Below, one piece after another: positions 1 to 7,058 of a DNA stretch of 64,000 nt. This DNA is from Thermococcus argininiproducens. Lineage in GTDB: Archaea > Methanobacteriota_B > Thermococci > Thermococcales > Thermococcaceae. Location of the stretch: NCBI RefSeq assembly GCF_023746595.1, contig NZ_CP080572.1:1782530-1846529 (forward strand), written 5' to 3'. The translations under genes and the position numbers were made by a program. The notes under the pieces are model-generated. The model made no database searches. It saw only the letters and a program-made list of their open reading frames with translations, and had not been told where the DNA came from. Every line of letters starts with the position of its first letter. Positions within the stretch are counted from its first letter, which is position 1.

Positions 1-19
1 CAACATTAACTACATTCAT
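1..19 (-). CDS. Start of next Mrp/Mbh-type subunit (cut by window edge)
   Basis: An ATG at position 19 overlaps the TGA stop of the preceding antiporter subunit G gene (ATGA overlap) and begins a frame reading MNVVNV before the window ends. In Mrp-type and Mbh operons of Thermococcales, subunit G is followed by an MrpB-N-terminal-like (DUF4040) membrane subunit such as MbhD, so this is the expected gene. Only six codons are visible, so the identity rests on context alone. Confidence 0.5.
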
Positions 20-381
20 TGGATCTCACCTCGGAGTTTTGTCTCATATGCATCAATGACAGCTTTTGCAGGTTTGTAACCACTAAGATGGGCTGCTTTT
101 GCTATCGCGTGAGCCCCTGTAGGATTGGTTAACATCAGTGCTATTAGTGCCACTAAGCTGTGAAGAGCCATCTGAAGATACTTTGGATTGTTTGTCTCCT
201 TTATCTGCCAGATAGAATGTACAACAACTGCAAAAACAGCAAATATTGTTCCAAATGTGGTGCACTTTGTTGCTCCATGAAGTCTAGTATATACGTCTGG
301 AAACCTATGAAGAGAGAAACTTCCTAATATGTTAAATATAATACTTACAGCGAGGAGAGCATAAACTATGAAATCGATCAC
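16..381 (-). CDS. mnhG: Monovalent cation/H+ antiporter subunit G (MrpG/MbhC-like)
   Basis: This 121-residue membrane protein has three hydrophobic segments and the MrpG-family core FPDVYTRLHGATKCTTFGT (about residues 27-45), followed by a region ending LTNPTGAHAIAKAAHLSGY. MrpG is a small subunit of the multi-subunit Na+/H+ antiporter; homologues (MbhC, MbsC) form part of the sodium-translocating arm of the respiratory hydrogenase or sulfane reductase complexes. It starts with GTG at 381, overlapping the stop of mrpF, so the E-F-G genes are translationally coupled. The SurR operator upstream of the operon favours MbhC of the membrane-bound hydrogenase, but the hydrogenase genes lie outside the window. 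Confidence 0.9.
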   Translation of the reverse strand: MIDFIVYALLAVSIIFNILGSFSLHRFPDVYTRLHGATKCTTFGTIFAVFAVVVHSIWQIKETNNPKYLQMALHSLVALIALMLTNPTGAHAIAKAAHLSGYKPAKAVIDAYETKLRGEIQ

Positions 382-641
382 TCTAATCCCCCCTGTAGAT
401 ATTTGGCAACCACTAATGTACCAATATAGCTGAGAAGAGCATACACTATTGCGATATCAATGTAAATTACCCTATCATAAGCGGCCCCCAACAGGATCAT
501 TCCTGCAACTATTAGAGTATTTAGTGTATCAACCCCCACAACTCTATCAGGAACACTTGGACCTAACATCACACGAACCAAAGTTATGACTCCTGCAAGA
601 ATCACTCCTAGTATCCCATAGAAAAACCCGATGAAAATCAT
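378..641 (-). CDS. mnhF: Monovalent cation/H+ antiporter subunit F (MrpF/MbhB-like)
   Basis: An 87-residue protein with three transmembrane helices and the MrpF hallmark LGPSVPDRVVGVDTLNT near residues 27-43, followed by a helix carrying YDRVIYIDIAIVYALL. It is a small subunit of the Mrp antiporter module. The ATG at 641 is chosen over a longer frame from 662 because AAGGAGGT sits 7-8 bases upstream of it. That ATG overlaps the TGA stop of mrpE (638-640), and the gene's own stop overlaps the start of mrpG. Confidence 0.9.
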   Translation of the reverse strand: MIFIGFFYGILGVILAGVITLVRVMLGPSVPDRVVGVDTLNTLIVAGMILLGAAYDRVIYIDIAIVYALLSYIGTLVVAKYLQGGLE

Positions 642-1138
642 TTCCCTAACCTCCTTGCCCATTTTTCAAATGAACCTGCAACGAGCTCTGAACTCTCTGG
701 TTCCTCTTCTGTTACGTGTATCCAATGAACATAAAGGGCATTTTCCTCAGGACAAGCATCTATTGTTAAAGTACCCGGAGTCAATGTAATAGAATTGCTC
801 AAAATGGTATACTGAGCTTTATTTTCCAAATCAACAGGGACCTTAACAATTCCTGGTTTTATTTTACCCGTGATAACTCTATAAGCTACATCCAAATTGG
901 CTTTCACCATGCCCCAGAATAAAGGGCCTATTGCATATACTAAGAAGCCTACTACCTTAATAGGGTTTAAGAACCTCTTTGCTCTTTCTCCTATGATATT
1001 CCTAGTAGAAAATCCAATTACGAACGCAAAAATAATGCCCGCTATAATTTCTTCTGTACTCCAGAGCATGCCTTTGCTACCTGCCGTAAGTACAAGCCAG
1101 AGCACAAACGACCATATGAATGCAACAATGAAACTCAT
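638..1138 (-). CDS. mnhE: Monovalent cation/H+ antiporter subunit E (MrpE/MbhA-like)
   Basis: A protein of about 166 residues, first in its operon. Two or three hydrophobic segments at the N-terminus are followed by a cytoplasmic domain with the MrpE signature LSNSITLTPGTLTID (about residues 113-127) and VHWIHV. MrpE belongs to the cation-translocating module of Mrp antiporters and of the related Mbh/Mbs complexes. The start is set at the ATG at 1138, which has GAGGTGGG just upstream; a frame three codons longer lacks such a site. The promoter lies about 120 bases upstream and carries a SurR operator. Confidence 0.9.
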   Translation of the reverse strand: MSFIVAFIWSFVLWLVLTAGSKGMLWSTEEIIAGIIFAFVIGFSTRNIIGERAKRFLNPIKVVGFLVYAIGPLFWGMVKANLDVAYRVITGKIKPGIVKVPVDLENKAQYTILSNSITLTPGTLTIDACPEENALYVHWIHVTEEEPESSELVAGSFEKWARRLGK

Positions 1139-1254
1139 TTTTCCCACCTCAACTTTTGGTTTACATCCCAGTCCTCACCTATTTTTCCATTTATCGATAT
1201 TAAATTCAATTGTTTCTTTTAAAAGGGTTTTGTAAAGGGCTAAATTAACAACAA

Positions 1255-1264
1255 AGGTATATAA
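1255..1264 (-). promoter_or_regulatory. TATA box of the mrp/mbh-like operon
   Basis: On the minus strand the sequence TTATATACC lies about 120 bases upstream of the mrpE start, with AAGATC as the preceding BRE region. Transcription should start about 25 bases downstream, near 1230, leaving a leader of roughly 90 bases. The SurR operator is directly upstream of this element. Confidence 0.6.
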
Positions 1265-1270
1265 GATCTT

Positions 1271-1287
1271 GTTTCCAACCAAAAGTT
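1271..1287 (-). promoter_or_regulatory. SurR operator (exact GTTn3AACn5GTT)
   Basis: The plus-strand sequence GTTTCCAACCAAAAGTT matches the extended SurR consensus GTT-N3-AAC-N5-GTT at every fixed base. SurR is the redox-responsive regulator of Thermococcales that activates hydrogenase operons without sulfur and releases DNA on oxidation by S0. Here the site ends seven bases upstream of the TATA box of the minus-strand antiporter operon, the placement expected for activation. This supports the operon being mbh rather than mbs, which is SurR-repressed. Confidence 0.65.
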
Positions 1288-1400
1288 ATGTAAAAACCCG
1301 TTTTTTGATGGCAGATTAGAATGAACAATGTACTAAAATACGCGATGCACAACTTTTATTAGCACTAATGTTTACCTCCATGTGAAGTTAAAATAAAAAT

Positions 1401-1415
1401 GCAAAAGTTTATAAA
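1401..1415 (+). promoter_or_regulatory. BRE/TATA promoter of the TRAM protein gene
   Basis: GCAAAAG followed by TTTATAAA is a good archaeal BRE/TATA pair. It lies about 70 bases upstream of the TRAM gene ATG at 1483. Confidence 0.55.
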
Positions 1416-1482
1416 CTCCAGAAAGAAGTAAGTTTGGCGCTCTTTTAAGGGGCGTTAAGAATTTGAAAGGAGATTGTTGGAA

Positions 1483-1698
1483 ATGTATGGAGATAGATTT
1501 GGTGGAAGGAGATTTGAAGCCCCAGTGAAGGTTGGGGAAAGATATAAAGTGAAGATAGAGAGTATAGGTCAAGGTGGAGACGGCATAGCTAGGATTAAGG
1601 GATTTGTAGTATTCGTCCCAAACACAAAAGTTGGGGATGAAGTTGAGATTGTCATTAACAGTGTAAAAAGAAAATTTGCCTTCGCTGAGGTTATTTGA
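1483..1698 (+). CDS. TRAM domain protein
   Basis: A 71-residue protein made almost entirely of one TRAM domain, with the family pattern [20 protein letters not shown] and [22 protein letters not shown] is a small beta-barrel RNA-binding fold found on tRNA/rRNA modification enzymes; free-standing archaeal copies bind RNA and have been described as RNA chaperones in cold-adapted methanogens. The basic N-terminus ([10 protein letters not shown]) fits nucleic-acid binding. The ATG at 1483 is preferred, although two TTG codons at 1474 and 1477 lie closer to the GGAG motif. It is monocistronic, with its own promoter. Confidence 0.85.
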   Translation: MYGDRFGGRRFEAPVKVGERYKVKIESIGQGGDGIARIKGFVVFVPNTKVGDEVEIVINSVKRKFAFAEVI

Positions 1699-1774
1699 TA
1701 ACGCTCAAGATTTTTTGATTACTCAGAGATCCGAAGTTTGATTTCTTTTCTTAACTTTTTACATTATTTCTTTT

Positions 1775-1809
1775 AAAAGCCTCGCCCTTCACAGCAGGGA
1801 GAAGGTCAG
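1775..1809 (+). mobile_element. IS200/IS605-type right-end or omega-RNA-like hairpin relic
   Basis: The intergenic stretch AAAGCCTCGCCCTTCACAGC continues AGGGAGAAGGTCAG and contains a CCCT/AGGG stem. This resembles the hairpin plus GGTCA terminus found after tnpB genes of archaeal IS605/IS1341 elements. No transposase gene is present, so it would be a solitary end or a PATE-like remnant. Two related hairpins occur at 7006-7040 and 55708-55741. The assignment is from memory of the family pattern. Confidence 0.35.
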
Positions 1810-1825
1810 TGTCTACTACGAAAGG

Positions 1826-1833
1826 TTTATTTA
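1826..1833 (+). promoter_or_regulatory. TATA box of the uppP operon
   Basis: CGAAAGG (BRE-like) followed by TTTATTTA lies 25-32 bases upstream of the uppP GTG. The predicted transcription start is therefore within a few bases of the start codon, so the message is probably nearly leaderless. Confidence 0.5.
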
Positions 1834-1857
1834 TTACAAATCCAGTTAGTTTTATTA

Positions 1858-2685
1858 GTGGCAGCTATGGAGTATTATCAAGCAGTTTTTATTGGAATAC
1901 TTCAAGGGATTACAGAATGGCTACCAATAAGCAGCTCGGGCCAGGTTATGCTCTCACTTATTAATTTCATAAGGATTTCTCCAGAAGACGCATACTCATA
2001 TTCACTTATTCTGCATTTGGGAACACTAATGGCATTGCTTTTTAAATTTAGATATGATCTAGGTAAAATTATGTTCAAACTCCTTCTTTTTAGGTGGGAG
2101 GAGGAAGAAAAGTTTCTATTCTATTCCACATTATTCACCGGACTGATAGGTCTTCCATTATACAAAGGATTTAAATCCATTGTCTCGTCGTTTAACCCAG
2201 AAGCTGTAAATGGTATAATTGGTATAGCATTGATTCTCACGGGGATAATGTTAAAGAAAAGCCAAGAAGCGCCTTTAGAGAGACTTGAAAAAGGTCTCAA
2301 GAAAGAAAAAGATGAAGTCACAATAGTAGACGCAATAATAGCAGGAATAGCCCAAGGAGTAGCAGTTATTCCTGGTATATCAAGATCAGGGATGACGATA
2401 GGAAGTTTGTTACTTTTAGGTATAAAGCAAGAAAAAGCTGTTAGATTAAGCTTTTTAATGGCAGCCCCAGCTATAATTGGAGCCCTATTTCTAGAATTAC
2501 CCGAAGCCTCAAGAACATCTGAACCTCTTTCTTTACCTTTAGCCTCCATACTTAGTGCATTCATTGTAAGTCTGCTCATGCTCGAGCTTATGATGAAACT
2601 CGCCAAGCGTCTTAATTTCTCAAGATTCTGCATCTTCTTTGGATTTATAGCTCTAATAGCTTCTTTAGTGGGGGTGTTAACTTGA
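1858..2685 (+). CDS. uppP: Undecaprenyl-diphosphatase family protein (UppP/BacA)
   Basis: A 275-residue membrane protein with about eight hydrophobic helices and both BacA/UppP signatures: LQGITEWLPISSSGQ near residues 15-29 and PGISRSG near residues 172-178. The family hydrolyses polyprenyl diphosphate to the monophosphate at the membrane, recycling the lipid carrier of surface glycans; in archaea the substrate should be a dolichyl-type diphosphate. The start may be the GTG at 1858 or the ATG at 1867; both are compatible with a leaderless transcript. The stop overlaps the TTG start of the nucleotidylyltransferase gene, so the two are probably co-translated and may serve glycan synthesis together. 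Confidence 0.9.
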   Translation: MAAMEYYQAVFIGILQGITEWLPISSSGQVMLSLINFIRISPEDAYSYSLILHLGTLMALLFKFRYDLGKIMFKLLLFRWEEEEKFLFYSTLFTGLIGLPLYKGFKSIVSSFNPEAVNGIIGIALILTGIMLKKSQEAPLERLEKGLKKEKDEVTIVDAIIAGIAQGVAVIPGISRSGMTIGSLLLLGIKQEKAVRLSFLMAAPAIIGALFLELPEASRTSEPLSLPLASILSAFIVSLLMLELMMKLAKRLNFSRFCIFFGFIALIASLVGVLT

Positions 2686-3941
2686 AGGGTGTGATACTTG
2701 CTGCTGGAAAAGGAGAAAGGTTAAGACCTCTTACAGATGACAGACCCAAGGTAATGCTCAAAGTTGCTAATAAGCCAATAATAGAACATGTATTGGAAAA
2801 CATTTATCCATTTGTAGATGAATTTATAGTGGTTGTGAGATACCATAAAGAGAAGTTAATGGAGCATCTTGGAGACGAATACGGAGGGAAACCTATAACT
2901 TACGTTGAACAAGTACAGGGAGAAGGAACCGCGAAGGCAATATACTCTGCAATTAAATATACAGAAAATGAAGAGTTTTTAACTGTTAATGGAGACATAT
3001 ACTTTGAGAGAGAAGGCATAAAAACGCTTCTCCAAGCATTTAGAAAACACAATGCTGATGCTGCTTTATTGGTAAAAGAATTTAAAGACTTGAGCCATTT
3101 TGGAATGGTAGAAATTGAAAACGAATCTGTAAAAGCAATAAAAGAAAAACCCGGCGCTATAAGTGGATATGCAAATTTAGGGATTTATTTCTTCAAGCCA
3201 GAAATTTTTGAATTCATCGAAAAAACCGGTGAAAGTGAACGTGGAGAATATGAAATTACAGACACAATAAACCTCATGATTAAGGAAAACAGGAAAGTTA
3301 CTTATGCAGTTTATGAGGGGTACTGGAATGATATTGGTAGACCATGGAACCTTCTTGAGCTGAACGAATACCTCCTCAAAAACCATCTTAAACATAATAT
3401 AAAAGGCATTGTAGAGGAAGGAGCTACTATCATCCCACCTGTAGAAATCGGAGAAGGAACTGTTGTACGAAGCGGAGCTTACATTATAGGACCAGTGAAA
3501 ATTGGGAAAAACTCAAAAATAGGCCCCAATTGCTTTATCCGTCCCTATACCAGTATAGGAAACAAATGTCATGTTGGAAATGCAGTCGAAATCAAAAACT
3601 CAATAATAATGGATCACAGCAACGCTCCTCATCTGAATTACGTGGGTGACTCCATAATTGGAGAAAACACAAATCTTGGAGCTGGAACAATTACCGCCAA
3701 CTTACGACATGACAATAAAAATATAAAGGTCGAAATAAAAGGTAAACTTGAAGATAGTGGTAGAAGAAAGCTTGGGGCAATAATAGGCCATAACGTGAAA
3801 ACTGGAATTAATGTCACTATATACCCTGGCAGAAAGATAGGAAGCAACTCGTTTGTTGGCCCGGGATTAATAGTTGATAAAAATATTCCTCCAAATGTGC
3901 TGGTTGTAGCTAAACAGGAGAAAGAAATAATTACCTGGTGA
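2682..3941 (+). CDS. Bifunctional sugar-1-phosphate nucleotidylyltransferase/acetyltransferase
   Basis: A 419-residue two-domain enzyme. The N-terminal nucleotidylyltransferase domain (about 1-230) carries LAAGKGERLRPLTDDRPK, VNGDIYF and YWNDIGRPWNL. The C-terminal part (about 245-410) is a left-handed beta-helix of hexapeptide repeats (for example IGEGTVVRSGAYIIGPVKIG) with the GlmU-like stretch GAGTITANLRHD. Archaeal homologues such as Sulfolobus ST0452 make UDP-GlcNAc or dTDP-glucose and acetylate hexosamine-1-phosphate. The TTG start at 2682 overlaps the uppP stop. The exact sugar cannot be read from sequence. Confidence 0.88.
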   Translation: MKGVILAAGKGERLRPLTDDRPKVMLKVANKPIIEHVLENIYPFVDEFIVVVRYHKEKLMEHLGDEYGGKPITYVEQVQGEGTAKAIYSAIKYTENEEFLTVNGDIYFEREGIKTLLQAFRKHNADAALLVKEFKDLSHFGMVEIENESVKAIKEKPGAISGYANLGIYFFKPEIFEFIEKTGESERGEYEITDTINLMIKENRKVTYAVYEGYWNDIGRPWNLLELNEYLLKNHLKHNIKGIVEEGATIIPPVEIGEGTVVRSGAYIIGPVKIGKNSKIGPNCFIRPYTSIGNKCHVGNAVEIKNSIIMDHSNAPHLNYVGDSIIGENTNLGAGTITANLRHDNKNIKVEIKGKLEDSGRRKLGAIIGHNVKTGINVTIYPGRKIGSNSFVGPGLIVDKNIPPNVLVVAKQEKEIITW

Positions 3942-3947
3942 AAAGGG

Positions 3948-5057
3948 ATGGATTTCATCCCCTATATTAACTTTATTTCAAGATGGTTGTTGTTCCTAGC
4001 CGTAACATATAAAGCATTGAAAAGTAAAGAAAAAAGATGGGGGTTAATAGCCACGGCTCTTTTTATAAACGCTCTCGATATAGAGAGCTATATCTTAGAG
4101 CCTTTAGGGGTCGGTATAAAACCAGGGGCATATGAAATAACTTCCCAGCTCCCAGGTTTTCTAATGGCCACGTTTTTAGTATGGGGAGGAATACAACTCA
4201 AAAAGGAAAGAAGTGAATTTAAGGATGTTGCATATTTAGGATTTTTTGCCGTTGCTGCATACATATGGATCTTTCTATCAGCTACAGACTTTTTTGACAG
4301 GTTTTCACACTCATTTACAATAAAACTCTCATTTCCATACCTCGCCTTTGGGTTTTCATTGATCTACATTGGATACATACTAAGAAGTTACGTAGTGGCA
4401 AAAAAGAGTCTTGAGGAGCTATTTCCTTGGGGACTGGCCCTTTTAGGAGCAATAAACCTAACCTATCCAGTCACCCGAAATATTGAATGGCTTGTCCCCA
4501 TAGCATTCCTACTTGCAGCCATTTTCAGATTTATAGCTGCTGTTGGAGCTCTGAAATTTGCTATATTTCCTGCAAAAATGGCTGTATTTGAAAGACCACA
4601 AAAAGAACATCCAACGGAGATTAAGGGGATTTTTCTATTTAATAGCAAAAAAGAACTCAAGAGAAACCTCCCAACCTTCTTCAGTGAGAATGTAATAATG
4701 ATAACAAGGAATCCACCAAAAATAGATGACTTAGATAATGTGCTAGTTTATTGGCTCACTAAGATAGAAAGTGATACTATCAAACAAGATGGGAAGATTT
4801 ACCCCATCTCTCCTGCAAAAATAGATATCTTGATAGACCTTTTAACTAGAAACCTTGAAAGCGGCTACAATGCCATTTATGTAGATGGATTCGAATATTT
4901 AGTGGTGGAAAATGGATTCGAAAGTGCAGCAAAATTTTTATTCGGGCTTAGAGACAGGGTGATGAGTAATGACAAAGCTCTAGCTGTTGTTTTAGACCCA
5001 AGAACACTAGATGATAGACAAATGGCACTTCTTGAAAGAGAACTTCGACTTCAATAG
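3948..5057 (+). CDS. Membrane protein with C-terminal DUF835 domain
   Basis: A 369-residue protein with about seven predicted transmembrane helices in residues 1-205, then a soluble domain (about 225-369) with the DUF835 pattern NVIMITRNPP, YWLTKIESDT and AIYVDGFEYLVVENGF. DUF835 is common in Thermococcales, often after a multi-helix membrane domain, and has no established function; its fold may relate to degenerate P-loop ATPases. It follows the nucleotidylyltransferase gene by only six bases, so an envelope or signalling role in the same operon is an inference from position. Confidence 0.75.
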   Translation: MDFIPYINFISRWLLFLAVTYKALKSKEKRWGLIATALFINALDIESYILEPLGVGIKPGAYEITSQLPGFLMATFLVWGGIQLKKERSEFKDVAYLGFFAVAAYIWIFLSATDFFDRFSHSFTIKLSFPYLAFGFSLIYIGYILRSYVVAKKSLEELFPWGLALLGAINLTYPVTRNIEWLVPIAFLLAAIFRFIAAVGALKFAIFPAKMAVFERPQKEHPTEIKGIFLFNSKKELKRNLPTFFSENVIMITRNPPKIDDLDNVLVYWLTKIESDTIKQDGKIYPISPAKIDILIDLLTRNLESGYNAIYVDGFEYLVVENGFESAAKFLFGLRDRVMSNDKALAVVLDPRTLDDRQMALLERELRLQ

Positions 5058-5076
5058 ATAAAAGGTAGAGAAAAGT

Positions 5077-6249
5077 TCAGAATCCGAGATACTCTATAAA
5101 TCTCCTAGTATGTTTTACATCTCTTTGGAGTTCGATTTTTTGAAGTATTTGTCTTTCTATTGCCCTAAGAGCATCATGCACAGCTTGTATAGCACCCCAT
5201 GTCTCTCCTGTAGCAATATATTGTCCTTTATCTGTTACTATTCTCATCCTAGCTTGGTATAGATGCACTCCACGAAGCTTTTCTGGGAACCGTCTAATGT
5301 TCAAATAGATTATTCCCTCATTGCCTAGTACTTCTTCGTACCTATCGACAAACCTTCTCATATCAGCTACTATCCTTTCCCTAGTGAAATCACTCAGATA
5401 GTGAGCATCTCCTCCAAGTTGTAAATAGAACTTAGTCTTTTTCTCCACCATTCTTGAGATTGGAAGTAATAGATCCTTTACAGTTAACACTCCCTTAACA
5501 ACATTCTCCCTATCCACAATTACAAGACCATCTATGTCATACTCTCTCATTAATTCAACTGCCTCTTTGACTGATGCTTCAGGGTCTATTGTAATCACTC
5601 CCTTAACCATGATGTCTCTGAGCTGCATTGAAAACGGAGGTATTTTCTCCCCTGCCACCTCTCCGAATTGGGCCTTGAACCTCGGCTTTATGAACCGAAT
5701 TATTAGATCATGCAATGTTACGAGCCCTTCGAGTTTTCCTTCTTCAGTAACAATGGGTATTCTTGAAATTGCATAGTCCCTCATAGTTGCAAGAGCCTTT
5801 GCTACCGTGTCTCCGGGACCAAGAGTAACCACGTCCTTCGTCATAAATTCCTCGACTTTTCTTTTTCCAAACTCTTCTTTAACAATTCTTTCAAGAAGGG
5901 TTATATCGCTTATTACACCAATAATTGAATTTTTATCCTTCCCAACGGGAAGTGAACGTAAGTCAACCTCAATCATGAGTTTGGCTGTAACACTTAAGTC
6001 TTCTTCAAGCTTTACAACTGGTGCAGTCTTATATACATCCTTAACTTTGGCTTTTATTGGATCCCACTTCAAATGGGACCGAATTATCAAATCTTGAGTC
6101 AATACTCCTTTGTACATTTTTCCATCAAAAACAACAATTAAATCGGGGTCTTCTTTTTCAAAAATTCCAATGGCCTCAGAAAGAGGGGAGTTTATGTCGA
6201 TTTTTGCAAATTTTTCTGTCATAACTTCCTGCACAGAAATCCCGACCAT
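5077..6249 (-). CDS. Four-CBS-domain protein with HPF-like C-terminal domain
   Basis: A protein of about 390 residues with four consecutive CBS motifs (about 8-60, 72-125, 135-195 and 210-265; for example VEEFMTKDVVTLGPGDTVAK and DIMVKGVITIDPEASVKEAV). The last 115 residues are different: VTDKGQYIATGETWGAIQAV followed by HDALRAIERQI resembles the beta-alpha end of bacterial HPF/YfiA ribosome-hibernation proteins. CBS pairs bind adenine nucleotides, so the protein could sense energy state and act on ribosomes; CBS-containing archaeal hibernation factors have been reported. The ATG at 6249 is chosen because AGGAGGTG lies 7 bases upstream; the frame starting at 6267 would include that site. The ribosome role is inferred. 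Confidence 0.75.
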   Translation of the reverse strand: MVGISVQEVMTEKFAKIDINSPLSEAIGIFEKEDPDLIVVFDGKMYKGVLTQDLIIRSHLKWDPIKAKVKDVYKTAPVVKLEEDLSVTAKLMIEVDLRSLPVGKDKNSIIGVISDITLLERIVKEEFGKRKVEEFMTKDVVTLGPGDTVAKALATMRDYAISRIPIVTEEGKLEGLVTLHDLIIRFIKPRFKAQFGEVAGEKIPPFSMQLRDIMVKGVITIDPEASVKEAVELMREYDIDGLVIVDRENVVKGVLTVKDLLLPISRMVEKKTKFYLQLGGDAHYLSDFTRERIVADMRRFVDRYEEVLGNEGIIYLNIRRFPEKLRGVHLYQARMRIVTDKGQYIATGETWGAIQAVHDALRAIERQILQKIELQRDVKHTRRFIEYLGF

Positions 6250-6355
6250 TCTTGACACCTCCTTCAATGTTATATTAGTTTTTATTCCATTTAAACCTTT
6301 CCAAGAGAAGGTTTATTTAAAAGAGGGAAATAAAATTTTTAGCCGACCGTTAATC

Positions 6356-6969
6356 TCAATTTAGCTTAAATGGATAGTTTTTCCTAAAAACCAGATAAAC
6401 TCCAAATAAGGCACCAAGTGTGTTTACTAGAACATCCCTAACTTTATTTCCAATGCTCTCATGTATAAAAGAAATCTCACTTTCACTGAGTTTTTCAGCT
6501 ACTTCCCATCCAATACTGAGCATGAATAGGATAACAAAAGAATATACGAGCAATTTTTTCTTATTAAGTCCTATATATCCGTTCCTAGTAAGATTAACTA
6601 AAATCTCAGTCACCAACAACCAAACCACTAATCCCCAAAAAAGTGGCTTATCATGTCAGCATTTCTCCATTCTTTGTGAAAAAGATCAATAGTAGTGAAA
6701 GGCACATTCACAAGAGAAACATGAATAGCTATGAATATTCCTAAAACCGCCATACTTTCCACATTATAGATAGGACTTAATATCAGGGCAATTTTTGAGG
6801 GAGGATTCTTAAGATATTTTTCAACAAGGTCAGGAATATAAAGCCCGATTAGTGCTACAGTAGTGCGATAAATATGATCAATTCTCCAATAAACAAGGGC
6901 AGTTACCAACCCAAGAAAAACTATGAACCTACTTACATTTAGCACTGTTTTTGGCTCTATATACACCAC
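6356..6969 (-). pseudogene. Frameshifted multi-helix membrane protein (DUF2238/YjdF-like)
   Basis: Two adjoining minus-strand frames make one protein if read continuously. The first (6969-6628, 113 residues) ends NADMISHFFGD and stops; the second (6628-6356, 90 residues) begins VVWLLVTEILVNL in another frame. The junction is a run of six T and four G bases on the coding strand; one extra G would give SHFFGGLVVWLL, a natural continuation. Both halves are hydrophobic, and the second has SIGWEVAE and RDVLVNTLGALFGV, reminiscent of DUF2238/VanZ-like membrane proteins. A sequencing slip in the homopolymer, a real inactivating mutation, or slippage-based expression are all possible. Confidence 0.65.
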
Positions 6970-7005
6970 CTAAAAAAGTAGGAGTTTATCTAATTTAATG
7001 ATTTT

Positions 7006-7040
7006 GGTGACCTAGGCCGCCCTAAAGGACGGATTTTTCG
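7006..7040 (-). mobile_element. IS605-type terminal hairpin relic
   Basis: On the minus strand the sequence AATCCGTCCTTTAGGGCGG continues CCTAGGTCACC. The stem CCGTCC/GGGCGG closes a TTTA loop and is followed by GGTCAC, very like the hairpin and terminus downstream of tnpB in archaeal IS605/IS1341 elements. It lies alone between the subtilase stop and the broken membrane gene, with no transposase. It could also act as an RNA 3' hairpin. Confidence 0.42.
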
Positions 7041-7058
7041 GAAGATAAAATTAAAAAA

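Noticed and set aside
2121-2633. Minus-strand frame of 170 codons inside uppP
   Set aside because: Shadow of a gene with clear BacA motifs; no ribosome site or family features.
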